64,000 nucleotides of DNA from Hyphomicrobiales bacterium (GCA_900469625.1 UBXV01000015.1:83221-147220); one strand, 5' to 3'; positions 1 through 9,404 are shown, counted from the stretch's first letter. Program-made: numbers and translations. The notes: generated by a model from the letters alone, not told the origin.

Positions 1-3000
1 GGCCAACCAGCGGCAACGTCAGGACCGACTTGCCGCCCGCATCGAGGCGCACCGTTTCGCTCGGACCCGCCTGTTCGACCGTCACCGGGCCGTTGGTGGT
101 CAACTGGACCTGATAGTCGCCCGCAGGTGCATCGGTGTTGGCGATATCCAGCCGGAGTTCGGCCCGGTCTCCCGGCGCCAGGAACCGCGGCAGGCTCGCG
201 GTCACCACGACAGGGTCACGGATGACGACGTCGCGCACCGCATGGCCGACCCCGGACTTCGTCCAGGCGACGCTCATGATACGCGCCGTGCCGTTGAACT
301 GCGGGATATCGAAGCTGACGGTCGCCTTGCCGTCGGCGTCGAGCTTCACCGGGCCCTCGAAGAAGGCGACGAGCTTTTCCGTCGGAGGACTTCCCTGCAG
401 CGCGACCTGGCCGCCATCGCCGCCGGTGCGCAACTTTCCGGTGGCACCCAGCGAGCCGTCGATCAGTCGGCCGTAGAGATCGCGCATTTCGAGGCCCAGC
501 TGACGCTGGCCGAAATACCAGGCGGCCGGATCCGGTGCTTCGTAGCGGGTGAGGTTCAAGATGCCGACGTCGACGGCGGCAACCGTGACATAGGCTTCCT
601 CGTTGGCGCCGGCGCCTGCCACCTGCAGGCTGATGTCGAGCGGCGTGCGCGGCTCGGTCTTTTCGGGTGCTTCAAGCGTGACGGCGAGCTTGCGATCGGC
701 CGGGTCGACGGTCAGCCACTTGATGCCGATGGCGCGCATCGGCATACGGCTTTCCTGCGCCTCGCCCGGTCGGTAGAGCGTTGCGGTCACATACGCGCCA
801 GCACCCCACTCGGCGGTAACGGGCAGATCGACCTCGCCGCCTTCGGCGGCAATCGTCGCGCTCTTCGTCGTCACCAGGTCCTCTGTTCCGACGGTGACCA
901 GCAGTTCGCCGGCGAAACGCGGCGAGACCTTGAGCTTGGCGGTCTCGCCGACGGCGTAGTTTTCCTTGTCGAGCGCGATTTCGAGGCCGTCGGGCGTTTC
1001 GGTCGACGTGGAGGCGACATACCAACCGGCATCGAATTCGACGCTTGACGTCGGACCGTCGAGGGCCGTCGTCTCGACTTCGAGACGGTAGCGGCCCCAG
1101 CCGACGGGCACGGAAATCTCGCCGCCATCGGCGGTCACGTCGAGAGTGCCGTTCGCCACCTGCTTCGTGGTGACGACAGGCTCATACTTCCAGGCGGTTC
1201 CGTCGCGGTACCATTGATAATTGCGCTCGACGCTGATCAGCTTCCAGAGCGCACCCGGCATGGCGGCCTTGCCGCCGTCGGCGTCGACCGCGATCACGCG
1301 GAACTTGCCGACAGAGTTTTCCTGCAGGTCTCCGGAAAATTCCGGCTTTATGCCGATAACAGGGCCTTCCGGCTTCACCGGCAGCGTCAGTGAGCGCTCG
1401 ACCGCACGGCCGCCGGCCTCGCGCATGCGCACGGTGACGTTGGCGTTGATGAGCTGTGTCGTGGATGGGACTTCGGCGAGCGCGACGTCGAAGGTCGACT
1501 TGCCCTCCTCATCGAGCGGCGTCAGGTCTTCGAGCGGCAGGCGCGTGTCCTCGCTCGCCTCTTCATCGGCAAGGCCGAAGACGTATCCCTTGAAGGCAGC
1601 GTTTTCGCGCGTCGGTTTCAGCACGACTTCGCCTTCGAGCTCGAGGCCGGCGGCGGGCGCGCCATAGAGATAACGTCCATCGACTGCGACCTGCACCGGT
1701 TCGCCGATGGCGATTTCCTTCGCTTCGCTCGTCAGATCGAACTCGGTGCGATCCGGCACGAAATCGTCGACGAGAAACTGTTTCTCGCCGATCGGCGAGG
1801 CCTTGGGGTCGGTGTAGATCTGCATCGTCCAGGTGCCGCGCATGGCGTTTTCCTGGACATCGAGATCGAGCGTGTGTCCGCCGAGTTTGCCGCCGTCGCT
1901 GATCATCCGTCGGTATTCGACGCCATCCGGGCGCAGGAACACGAAGGTGAGCGGCAGGTTCTCGATCGCCACGCCGTTGACGTCGCGGGCGAGCGCTGCC
2001 GCATGCACGGTTTCGCCGACGCGGTAGATGCCGCGCTCCGTCCAGGCAAGAATGTCGATTGCGCCGGGGGCGGCGCGGCCGGTGACGCCGCGGTCCGACA
2101 GGTCGAACCCGGCGCGGGTCATGTCGAGGAAGACGAAATCGTCTTCGCCGTTCTTCGCCGTGATCACCGCCGGGGTCAGCGCCGCCGTGCCGCGGATCAG
2201 GCCGGCGGTAAAGGTGGCGCGACCGTCTCCATCCGTCTTTGCCGTGCCGAGGATCTCGTTATTCTTGGCGACGAGCTGCAGCTCGACGCCTTCGATCGGC
2301 TTGGCGGTTGCCAGCGATCGGGCAAAGACATTGAGGCCGTCGGTGCCCGCATAGGTCGACACACCGATGTCGGAGACGACGAACCATTGGGTGGCACGGG
2401 CGTCCCAGTCCTGGCTAAGCGCTGTTTCGGATGCCGCCGTCAACACGTAGACGCCGGCCTTGCGCTTGGGCAGGGCTTCGTCGACCGGGAAGCTGGTGAC
2501 AACCTCCTTGTTCAGCACGCTCTCGATGGCGATCGATCCTTCCCAGACCAGTTCGCCGCTTTCGTCCTGAATGCGCTGGGCGCTGTATCCGTCGATCTGC
2601 GTCAGGAACTGCGAGTTCTGCAGAACCTGCGCCAGGCTGCGATCGCCGATGCGATAGAGCTTGAGCTTGGCGCTATTCGAATTGACGGAGACGATCGGAA
2701 TGCCGCGGCGCGCCGTCGAAGGCAGCACGAAGCTGTCCCCGGTGAAGCGCACGACCTGGCCGCGGTCCTTGACGTAGACTTCTAGCGTGACCGGCGCTTC
2801 CAGCACTTCATCGACCGACGAGGGCAGGCCGGTGCGCAGCGTCAGCTTGTAGCGCTGGCCATGCGACAGGCCCTCGACGCAGATCTGGTCGCCCTTGGCT
2901 TCCACCGCCTTGGCGGCAGCACCGTCGACCGTGACGAAGGATGCATAGTCGGCGCCGCTCTTCAGCAACTGCTCGGAGAACTGCACGCAGGCGCGCGGCG

Positions 3001-3835
3001 AGGCACTGTCGGCGTCGACGGTGTTTTCGATGACGCGGAAACGCTTACGCTCTTTCAGGTCGAGATAGGCCGTTTCGACCGACTTCGATTGGATGAGCTC
3101 GAGACTGGCCTTGTAGGCGTTGAGCGAGCCGCGGAAGTTCTCGGAATTTTCCAGAGCCTTGGCAAGAACGGCCAGCGCATGGGCGCGGCTTTCTGCTGTG
3201 CGTGTCAGCTGGTAGCCGTTGATGGCCGCAAGAGCGGCCTGTGTGGCGACCTCGGTATTGCCGGCGATCCGATTTGCCGTGCGCGCCGTCTCCAGCCACA
3301 GCTCGCTGTCATCGGGGGTGATGGCAAGCGCGCCCTGGAAGGCCTTGAGGGCGCCATCGATCGTGCCCGACGACGCCAGTGCCCGCGCCTGCTCGATCAG
3401 GCCGTTGACGCCGAAGCCCTGCTGGTCATCGGCAATCGCCAGGTTCGCCTTGGCGTCGCGCGCATCCTGCAGGATCTGGTTGGTGAGGAAAGAAAGGCGT
3501 GGCGGCGCGCCGAGATCCGGCTGCGCTGCCTGTGCCTGCACGATCTTGCCGGCGATGGCGCCGGGGAAGTCGTTCAACTGGTTGAAGTCGGACTTGAGGA
3601 AGCACCATTTCACCTTGGGATTGTAGGTGAAGGCGCGGCAGGATTGGTCCGCAATGCAGGCGGTCTTGCATTGGTCGAGGGAGACGTTCTGCTCCGTGCG
3701 CAGATCGAAGCCGAAATAATCCGCATCCTGGGAAATCTCGACCTGACGGCCGATTTCGGCCGAAAAGGCCGGATAACCGGCGGCAAATACAGAAACAAGG
3801 AGAGTGGAAAGGCCGAAAAACGCGCGCACAGACAT
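1..3835 (-). CDS. Alpha-2-macroglobulin family protein with PAN domain (partial, C-terminus outside window)
   Basis: The reading frame starts at the ATG ending at 3835, with GGAGG about six bases upstream, and runs open off the left edge for 1278 codons. Residues 1-25 form a signal peptide ending in AFSA; there is no lipobox cysteine, so a soluble periplasmic form is likely. Residues about 30-95 hold four cysteines (56, 60, 66, 78) in a PAN/Apple-like arrangement. Long beta-rich macroglobulin repeats follow, including a stretch reading YGRLIDGSLGATG, typical of bacterial macroglobulins. In this family such proteins trap proteases and often sit beside penicillin-binding protein 1C. The thioester Cys-x-x-Gln region would lie beyond the window, so I cannot say whether it is present. 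Family assignment is firm, role is inferred. Confidence 0.9.
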   Translation of the reverse strand, partial: MSVRAFFGLSTLLVSVFAAGYPAFSAEIGRQVEISQDADYFGFDLRTEQNVSLDQCKTACIADQSCRAFTYNPKVKWCFLKSDFNQLNDFPGAIAGKIVQAQAAQPDLGAPPRLSFLTNQILQDARDAKANLAIADDQQGFGVNGLIEQARALASSGTIDGALKAFQGALAITPDDSELWLETARTANRIAGNTEVATQAALAAINGYQLTRTAESRAHALAVLAKALENSENFRGSLNAYKASLELIQSKSVETAYLDLKERKRFRVIENTVDADSASPRACVQFSEQLLKSGADYASFVTVDGAAAKAVEAKGDQICVEGLSHGQRYKLTLRTGLPSSVDEVLEAPVTLEVYVKDRGQVVRFTGDSFVLPSTARRGIPIVSVNSNSAKLKLYRIGDRSLAQVLQNSQFLTQIDGYSAQRIQDESGELVWEGSIAIESVLNKEVVTSFPVDEALPKRKAGVYVLTAASETALSQDWDARATQWFVVSDIGVSTYAGTDGLNVFARSLATAKPIEGVELQLVAKNNEILGTAKTDGDGRATFTAGLIRGTAALTPAVITAKNGEDDFVFLDMTRAGFDLSDRGVTGRAAPGAIDILAWTERGIYRVGETVHAAALARDVNGVAIENLPLTFVFLRPDGVEYRRMISDGGKLGGHTLDLDVQENAMRGTWTMQIYTDPKASPIGEKQFLVDDFVPDRTEFDLTSEAKEIAIGEPVQVAVDGRYLYGAPAAGLELEGEVVLKPTRENAAFKGYVFGLADEEASEDTRLPLEDLTPLDEEGKSTFDVALAEVPSTTQLINANVTVRMREAGGRAVERSLTLPVKPEGPVIGIKPEFSGDLQENSVGKFRVIAVDADGGKAAMPGALWKLISVERNYQWYRDGTAWKYEPVVTTKQVANGTLDVTADGGEISVPVGWGRYRLEVETTALDGPTSSVEFDAGWYVASTSTETPDGLEIALDKENYAVGETAKLKVSPRFAGELLVTVGTEDLVTTKSATIAAEGGEVDLPVTAEWGAGAYVTATLYRPGEAQESRMPMRAIGIKWLTVDPADRKLAVTLEAPEKTEPRTPLDISLQVAGAGANEEAYVTVAAVDVGILNLTRYEAPDPAAWYFGQRQLGLEMRDLYGRLIDGSLGATGKLRTGGDGGQVALQGSPPTEKLVAFFEGPVKLDADGKATVSFDIPQFNGTARIMSVAWTKSGVGHAVRDVVIRDPVVVTASLPRFLAPGDRAELRLDIANTDAPAGDYQVQLTTNGPVTVEQAGPSETVRLDAGGKSVLTLPLVG

Positions 3836-3986
3836 CAAGTCCTCCCAACGCAACCGGTCTCGATAGGGCATCACTTTTTCAAGGTTCACGACGCCTTGTC
3901 AACCGCAGACGTCCAAGAGTTGAATGGCGATCAGCATGGAAGTGAACAATGCGTTTCGTCGCAGCCGATGGTCTGCGAAGAGGCGG

Positions 3987-4652
3987 TCAGCCCCGCTGGT
4001 CCCTGAGGAAAACCACGAGCGAGCGGCCGGCATCAAGGATGTGATCCCGTGTCAACAGGGAGGCGAGATCGGCATTGCCTCTGACGCAGGCGTCGAGGAT
4101 CGCTTCATGCTCGCGGGCTGCACGCTTCATGCCATCGGTCAGCGTCAGCTGGGCCCGCAAATAGCGGTCGATACGGTCGAGCGAGGCGCGCACGATCTGC
4201 AGATAGTAAGGACGCCGAGCCGCTTCATAGAGGCCGTAGTGGAAATTGCGGTTTGTCTCACCCCATTTGGACGAATCGGATTCCTTGCCGAATTCGTCGC
4301 AATGCCTGCGGGCAAGGTCGAGTGTCTTTCGATCCAGATTGGGAACCGCAAGCCGGATGACCTCGGCCTCGATAAGCGCGCGAAACTCGAAGATTTCCTC
4401 GATCTCCTCGATCGAGAGACCGGCGACCACGGCGCCCTTGTAGCGCTGCGTGGTGATCAAGCCATGCTGTTCCAGCCGCGACAACGCCTCGCGCACGGGG
4501 ATGCGGCTGGTGTTGAACATCTGCGCGATCTGGTCCTGCCGCAGGTTCTCGCCTTCCGCGAGCGCACCCTCGATGATCGCCTTGCGCAATGCCTCATAGA
4601 CGATATCGGCTGCGGAAGCGGCCTGCCTGACATCAACGGCATCAAGTTTCAT
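3987..4652 (-). CDS. GntR-family regulator, FCD subfamily
   Basis: The 221-residue protein has an N-terminal winged helix-turn-helix (about residues 14-80; SRIPVREAL is the recognition-helix signature) and an all-helical FCD ligand domain (about 90-215) with conserved histidines in FHYGLYEA and REHEAIL that normally hold a metal near the effector site. FCD regulators usually sense carboxylic or amino acids. It is transcribed away from the racemase-family gene at 4937, and the 284-base gap holds a 16-base perfect palindrome. A nearly identical palindrome lies before the importer at 6820, so it probably controls both. No good Shine-Dalgarno precedes the ATG at 4652. Confidence 0.9.
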   Translation of the reverse strand: MKLDAVDVRQAASAADIVYEALRKAIIEGALAEGENLRQDQIAQMFNTSRIPVREALSRLEQHGLITTQRYKGAVVAGLSIEEIEEIFEFRALIEAEVIRLAVPNLDRKTLDLARRHCDEFGKESDSSKWGETNRNFHYGLYEAARRPYYLQIVRASLDRIDRYLRAQLTLTDGMKRAAREHEAILDACVRGNADLASLLTRDHILDAGRSLVVFLRDQRG

Positions 4653-4787
4653 CGCGTGCAGTTCCCGGTGTTTTTGTCTCTGGCGGAGGCGGTTCGGCGC
4701 CTGCCGTCTCTTCGGTCATAGGTCTATTCCTGCGGTCGGGCAACAGATGCGGAAGCCCTCGAAAGATTTTCGCATATTTCAGATTGT

Positions 4788-4803
4788 ATATTGGATCCAA
4801 TAT
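4788..4803. promoter_or_regulatory. Perfect palindrome, candidate GntR/FCD operator (copy 1)
   Basis: ATATTGGATCCAATAT is a perfect 16-base palindrome between the divergent GntR gene and the racemase-family gene. Its core ATTGGATCCAAT equals the operator I recall for the FCD-type repressor VanR of Caulobacter. Fifteen of 16 bases recur at 6746-6761. The regulator at 3987-4652 is the natural candidate to bind here; binding is inferred. Confidence 0.7.
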
Positions 4804-4936
4804 TTCTATGACTGTCATCACGTCGAAAGCCGTCGTGTCGTTCGGTTACGAAAACGCGCTCGTCAGACCGTGTCGACGGACTAGATTTCAAGCAGGGCAT
4901 GTGGACGCAAACCGCATGCATCGCATGGAGGCGAAA

Positions 4937-5968
4937 ATGCGCAGCAGCAAGGTCATTCATATCGTTTCATGTCATGCGGAGGGTGAGGTCGGCGACGTCA
5001 TCGTCGGCGGCGTGGCGCCGCCGCCGGGCAAGACGCTCTGGGAGCAGCGGCGTTTCATCGCCGAGGATCAGGCCCTTCGCAATTTCGTGCTCAACGAGCC
5101 ACGCGGCGGCGTCTTCCGCCATATCAACCTGCTGGTGCCGCCGAAGGACCCGCGCGCGACCATGGGCTTCATCATCATGGAACCGGAGGACACGCCGCCG
5201 ATGTCCGGTTCCAACTCGATCTGCGTTTCGACCGTGCTGCTCGACAGCGGCATCGTGCCGATGCAGGAGCCGGAAACCAGAATGGTGCTGGAGGCGCCAG
5301 GTGGCCTCGTCGATGTCGTCGCCACCTGCCGCAACGGCAAGGCCGAGCGCATCACCGTCACCAACGTTCCGTCCTTTGCCGGCAAGCTCGACGCCAAGAT
5401 CGAGGTGGAGGGCCTCGGCACGCTGACCGTCGACACGGCCTATGGCGGCGACAGCTTCGTCATCACGGATGCGCGCACGCTCGGTTTTTCCGTGACGCCG
5501 GACGAGGCCCGCGAACTGGCCGAGACCGGCATCAAGATCACCCGCGCGGCCAACGAGCAGCTCGGCTTCTCCCATCCCGAAAACCCGGAATGGGCGCATA
5601 TCTCGTTCTGCCAGCTGACTTTACCGATCGAAGAGCGCGACGGCGTCCTGCATGGCCGCAACACAGTGGTGATCCAGCCGGCCAAGCTCGACCGCTCGCC
5701 GACCGGCACCGGCTGCTCGGCGCGCATGGCAGTGCTGCACGCGCGCGGGCAGATGAAGGTGGGGCAGCGTTTCGTCGGCCACTCGATCATCGATTCGACC
5801 TTTGATTGCCGCATCGTCGGCGAAACGACGGTCGGCGGGCAGCCGGCCATCATCCCCGAAATCTCCGGCCGCGCCTGGGTCACCGGCACGCACCAGGTGA
5901 TGCTCGATCCCGCCGATCCGTGGCCGTCAGGTTACAGGCTCGCCGACACCTGGCCGCGCAAGCAATAG
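4937..5968 (+). CDS. Proline racemase superfamily protein (hydroxyproline epimerase/dehydratase-like) with Ser/Thr catalytic pair
   Basis: The 343-residue cytoplasmic enzyme matches the length and fold signature of proline racemase, 4-hydroxyproline 2-epimerase and trans-3-hydroxyproline dehydratase. The ATG at 4937 has GGAGG five bases upstream; a longer in-frame extension from 4784 overlaps the operator and is rejected. The first catalytic position, normally the Cys of MCGH, reads PMSGSNS with Ser90; the second, normally PCGTGTSA, reads SPTGTGCSA with Thr256. A Thr at the second site is known in trans-3-hydroxyproline dehydratases, so a dehydratase or another hydroxyproline reaction is more likely than racemisation. 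Neighbouring importer and Xaa-Pro aminopeptidase genes fit a role with proline-type imino acids. Exact substrate is unknown. Confidence 0.85.
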   Translation: MRSSKVIHIVSCHAEGEVGDVIVGGVAPPPGKTLWEQRRFIAEDQALRNFVLNEPRGGVFRHINLLVPPKDPRATMGFIIMEPEDTPPMSGSNSICVSTVLLDSGIVPMQEPETRMVLEAPGGLVDVVATCRNGKAERITVTNVPSFAGKLDAKIEVEGLGTLTVDTAYGGDSFVITDARTLGFSVTPDEARELAETGIKITRAANEQLGFSHPENPEWAHISFCQLTLPIEERDGVLHGRNTVVIQPAKLDRSPTGTGCSARMAVLHARGQMKVGQRFVGHSIIDSTFDCRIVGETTVGGQPAIIPEISGRAWVTGTHQVMLDPADPWPSGYRLADTWPRKQ

Positions 5969-5978
5969 GCCCAGCAGG

Positions 5979-6599
5979 CTACACTTCAGCGATGATGCGC
6001 GTGGTGCCGACCCAGAGTTCACGGGCCGGCCCCGCGCCAATGTTGCGGGCGCGGTGCGGCAGCGACGAGGGAAAATGCAGGGTGTCGCCGGCCTTCAATA
6101 CATATTCCTTGCCGTCGATCTCGTAGAGCATTTCGCCCTCGATGAGATACAGAAAATCCTCGCCTTCGTGGCTTGTGAGTTCAGAGGCGTAACCGGCCGG
6201 CATATGGGTAATGCAGCCGTTGAGCTTCGCACCGGGGAAGCCGCGTTCGAGCAACTCGTAGACCCGCTCTTTCGTCTCGACATTGTAGCCGCGACGTTCA
6301 CCCGCATGCGACACCATGGAATGTGCGTGCTGCGGCGGCTGCGACAGGAAGGTGTCCACGCTGGTGCCGAGCGCATTGGCGACATTGTAGAGTGAGATCA
6401 GCGACGGTGTGGAAATGCCGCGCTCGATCTGGCTGATGAAGCCTTCCGTCAGCCCCGCTTCGCGCGCCACCTGCTTCATCGTCTTGCCGATTTCCTTGCG
6501 GCGGGCCCGGAGCATCTGGCCGATCGTTGCGGCTTGGGGCATGTCGGTGAGGGGGGCGCCGGCGTCTGCCGCTGGCGCCTCGTCGGTATCGAGAGGCAT
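5979..6599 (-). CDS. XRE-family regulator with C-terminal cupin domain
   Basis: This 206-residue protein has an XRE helix-turn-helix at about residues 25-82 (VAREAGLTEGFISQIERG) and a small cupin barrel at about 125-200 (HEGEDFLYLIEGEM and LPHRARNIG). Such proteins usually sense a small nitrogen compound or peptide-derived ligand through the cupin and control the adjacent transporter or catabolic genes. Its stop lies 10 bases past the end of the convergent racemase-family gene, and it is divergent from the importer operon starting at 6820. The shared gap contains a 7+7 inverted repeat that is a plausible operator. A second XRE-cupin protein at 24736 sits beside the second peptide importer. 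Confidence 0.88.
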   Translation of the reverse strand: MPLDTDEAPAADAGAPLTDMPQAATIGQMLRARRKEIGKTMKQVAREAGLTEGFISQIERGISTPSLISLYNVANALGTSVDTFLSQPPQHAHSMVSHAGERRGYNVETKERVYELLERGFPGAKLNGCITHMPAGYASELTSHEGEDFLYLIEGEMLYEIDGKEYVLKAGDTLHFPSSLPHRARNIGAGPARELWVGTTRIIAEV

Positions 6600-6634
6600 G
6601 GTTTTCTTTCCGCTTGACTCGCGTCTGTTGTTGT

Positions 6635-6653
6635 ACTTTAGTCCAGCTAAAGT
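6635..6653. promoter_or_regulatory. Inverted repeat, candidate XRE-cupin operator
   Basis: ACTTTAG-TCCAG-CTAAAGT is a perfect 7-base inverted repeat with a five-base spacer. It lies 36 bases upstream of the XRE-cupin start codon and between that gene and the importer operon. The position fits autoregulation or shared control; binding by the 5979-6599 product is inferred. Confidence 0.5.
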
Positions 6654-6745
6654 CGGCTATGCAAGCCCCGCTGTTGGCCGGCTCATGAAGGGGAACAACA
6701 AGAATGCCTTCGCATCAATCCGGACGCAAAGAAAAATATTCGGAA

Positions 6746-6761
6746 AAATTGGATCCAATAT
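6746..6761. promoter_or_regulatory. Candidate GntR/FCD operator (copy 2)
   Basis: AAATTGGATCCAATAT contains the perfect 12-base palindrome ATTGGATCCAAT (6748-6759) and matches the 4788-4803 site in 15 of 16 bases. It lies about 60 bases before the binding-protein start at 6820, a position consistent with repression of the importer and aminopeptidase operon. Confidence 0.68.
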
Positions 6762-6819
6762 CCAAATGATGCAAGGCGTGGCCCGCCGATGGCCGGTCGA
6801 TCAACAGGAGGAGTGAGAG

Positions 6820-8397
6820 ATGAAACGTTTGTTGCCGATCTTACTGGGTGCCGCACTCGGGCTGGCTGCAGCCACGTCGGCGCTTGCCATCGAGCGTGGC
6901 GGGGCAATGACCTTTGCGCGCTACGACGATTCCACGGTCATCGACCCGGTTTATGCCGACCGCAATCCGGATCTCTGGATGGTGACCGGTCTCTATGAGA
7001 CGCTGCTGCGCAATGGCCCTGACGGCGCCGTGGTGCCGGGGTTGGCCGAAGGCTATGACGTCGCGGCAGACGGTCTCTCCATAAGGCTCAAGCTGCGCGA
7101 CGGTTTGAGATTCTCCGACGGGTCGGCCCTGACCGGTGCCGATGTGGTGTTCTCGCTCGACCGGGCCCGCAACCCCGAGCTCGGCCCCTGGGCCGGCCTG
7201 CTCGGCGCGGTCGACAAGGTTTCGGCCGACGGCAACCAGGTGACGCTGACGCTCAAGAACCCGGATCCGACCATCGTCTCGATCCTTGCCACCTTCAACA
7301 CCGGTATCATGCCCAAGGCAGCCTTCGAAAAAGCGGCCGGCGCCAACGACCAGGAGAAGGCTCGCGCCTTCTTCGAGGCAGGCCCGGTCACCTCGGGTCC
7401 CTTCACGATGAAGAGCCGCGTGCAGGGCTCGAGCATGACCTTCGATCGCAATCCCAACTACTGGCGCCCTGGCTCGGACGGCAAGCCGTTGCCCTATCTC
7501 GACCAGGTCGATTTCGTCATCATCCCCGACGATGCCACCCGTATTCTCAAGCTCCAGGCCGGCGAAGTCGATGCGGCGGAGTTCATCCCCTTCGCCCGCG
7601 TCGGCGAGCTCAGTGCTGATCCCGCGCTGAAGATGGAACTGTTTCCCTCGACCCGCATCGTCTATGCGCCGATCAACACGCGCGAGACACGCAAGGACGG
7701 TTCCAAGAACCCGCTCGCCGACGTCAAGGTGCGCCAGGCACTGAATTATGCCACCGACAAGAGCGTGCTGATCAAGCTCGTCACCTTCGACACCGGCAAG
7801 CCGATGACGTCGCTGATGTCGGCGGCGACCCAGCTTCACTATGGCCCGGAGCCGCTCTACGCCTACAATCCGGAAAAGGCCAAGCAACTGCTCGACGAGG
7901 CCGGCCTTTCCGGCGGCTTCGATGTGACCCTCACGACGCTTGCGGGCAGCGCCGACGACGCGACCCTGTTCACCGCCCTTCAGCAGATGTGGTCGCCGCT
8001 TGGCGTCAACCTCAAGGTCGAGCAGGTCGACAACCCGACCCGCGGCGAGAAAAACCGTTCTGGCGACTTCGACATCCACAGCTATGGCTGGGCAAACGAC
8101 GTCAATGACCCGGCGCAGGTCACCGGCTGGCTCGGCTATTACAAACAGCGCCAGGCCGTCGGCACCGGCTGGAACAATGCCGAGTTCAACACTCTGTTCG
8201 AAGCGTCCAACGTCGAGGTCGATCCGGCAAAGCGCAAGGACGAATACAAGAAGATGCAGGAGATCTACGCCGAGGGTGCGCCGCTGCTCTTCCTGTTCGA
8301 AACGCCTTTTGCCGTCGCCGTGTCGAAGTCGGTCGAGGGCTATGTGCAGACGCCGCTCGGCGCGAACGATTTCTCCGAGGCCTGGCGGGCGAAGTGA
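6820..8397 (+). CDS. Peptide/nickel-type ABC transporter substrate-binding protein (family 5)
   Basis: The 525-residue protein has a signal peptide (about residues 1-23, ending ALA) and the solute-binding family 5 architecture, including a GLAEGYDVA-like N-lobe start and KLRDGLRFSDGSALTGADVVFSL. Family members deliver dipeptides or oligopeptides to the membrane complex. A strong AGGAGGAG ribosome site precedes the ATG. It is the first gene of a complete importer (8463-12295) followed by an Xaa-Pro aminopeptidase, which suggests proline-containing peptides as cargo; that substrate is inferred from context. The upstream gap carries both candidate operators. Confidence 0.92.
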   Translation: MKRLLPILLGAALGLAAATSALAIERGGAMTFARYDDSTVIDPVYADRNPDLWMVTGLYETLLRNGPDGAVVPGLAEGYDVAADGLSIRLKLRDGLRFSDGSALTGADVVFSLDRARNPELGPWAGLLGAVDKVSADGNQVTLTLKNPDPTIVSILATFNTGIMPKAAFEKAAGANDQEKARAFFEAGPVTSGPFTMKSRVQGSSMTFDRNPNYWRPGSDGKPLPYLDQVDFVIIPDDATRILKLQAGEVDAAEFIPFARVGELSADPALKMELFPSTRIVYAPINTRETRKDGSKNPLADVKVRQALNYATDKSVLIKLVTFDTGKPMTSLMSAATQLHYGPEPLYAYNPEKAKQLLDEAGLSGGFDVTLTTLAGSADDATLFTALQQMWSPLGVNLKVEQVDNPTRGEKNRSGDFDIHSYGWANDVNDPAQVTGWLGYYKQRQAVGTGWNNAEFNTLFEASNVEVDPAKRKDEYKKMQEIYAEGAPLLFLFETPFAVAVSKSVEGYVQTPLGANDFSEAWRAK

Positions 8398-8414
8398 CGC
8401 CTGCCTGAATTCTG

Positions 8415-8444
8415 GATGTCGGGCGGCGAACACCGTCCGACATC
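8415..8444 (+). other. Strong hairpin between binding-protein and permease genes
   Basis: GATGTCGGGCGG and CCGTCCGACATC pair over 12 positions (one G-U) around a six-base loop. No uridine run follows, so it is more likely an mRNA-stabilising or processing structure that raises binding-protein levels than a full terminator. Confidence 0.55.
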
Positions 8445-8462
8445 GTTCACAAGGTTCAATCG

Positions 8463-9404
8463 ATGCCCTCGTTATCCTACCTTTTCGCGCGGCTGCTGCA
8501 GATCATCCCAACCTTTCTCCTGGTGATGGTCTTCATCTTCCTGCTGGTCCGGCTTCTGCCCGGTGATCCGGCGATCGCCATGGCGGAGGCCAAGGCGACT
8601 GACGCGCAGCTCGAACAGATCCGCCACAATCTCGGTCTCGATCAGCCGCTGCCGATCCAGTTTCTGGTCTTCGTCAAGAACACGCTCACCGGCGATCTCG
8701 GCCGTTCGATCATGCTGAAGGCGCCGGTCACCGAGATCATCCTCGCGCGGCTGCCGACAACCATCTTTCTCGGCCTCTATTCGGTGCTGTTGGCGATCTG
8801 CCTTGCCGGACCACTTGCGTTCCTTGCGGCTTCGCGGGTCAATCGTCCCGTTGACGTCGCCATCCGCAGCGTCTTCCAGGTCGGCCTGTCGATGCCGGTA
8901 TTCTATATCGGGCTTTTGCTGCTGACGGTGCTGGCAGCCCAGCTGCGCTGGTTTCCGGTCGGCGGCTACGGCAAGACCTTTCTGGACAATCTGCATCATC
9001 TGATGCTGCCGGCGCTCAGCGTCGCGCTCTATACCTCGGCCATCATCCTGCGCAATCTCAGGGCCTCGCTGATCGAGGTGCTCGATGCCGACTACGTGCA
9101 GTTCGCACGCGCCAAGGGGCTCTCGCGGCGCATTGTCATGACGCGGCATGTGCTGCGCAACGCGCTCGTTTCGACCGTCACGCTGCTCGGCCTTTCGATC
9201 GGCAACCTGATGAGCGGAACGCTGGTCACCGAGACCGTCTTTGCCGTCCCCGGCGTCGGCCGGCTGATGCTGGAGGCGATCTTCGCGCGCGATTACCCGC
9301 TGATCCAGGGGCTGACGCTCACCTTCGCCGTTCTGGTTTCCGTCGTCTTCCTCATGACGGACATCGTACAATCCTGGCTCGATCCGAGGCTTCGCCAATC
9401 ATGA
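8463..9404 (+). CDS. Peptide ABC transporter permease (DppB-like)
   Basis: The 313-residue inner-membrane protein has the expected first membrane helix (LLQIIPTFLLVMVFIFLLVRL), the extracellular GDPAIAMAE motif of DppB/OppB proteins and six predicted membrane spans. The cytoplasmic coupling loop (ADYVQFARAKGLSRR) is the EAA motif that docks on the ATPase. Its stop overlaps the next start in ATGA at 9401-9404, indicating translational coupling to the partner permease. Confidence 0.93.
   Translation: MPSLSYLFARLLQIIPTFLLVMVFIFLLVRLLPGDPAIAMAEAKATDAQLEQIRHNLGLDQPLPIQFLVFVKNTLTGDLGRSIMLKAPVTEIILARLPTTIFLGLYSVLLAICLAGPLAFLAASRVNRPVDVAIRSVFQVGLSMPVFYIGLLLLTVLAAQLRWFPVGGYGKTFLDNLHHLMLPALSVALYTSAIILRNLRASLIEVLDADYVQFARAKGLSRRIVMTRHVLRNALVSTVTLLGLSIGNLMSGTLVTETVFAVPGVGRLMLEAIFARDYPLIQGLTLTFAVLVSVVFLMTDIVQSWLDPRLRQS

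Noticed and set aside
2861-4006. 381-residue plus-strand open frame
   Set aside because: Antisense to the alpha-2-macroglobulin gene, which has a signal peptide and ribosome site.
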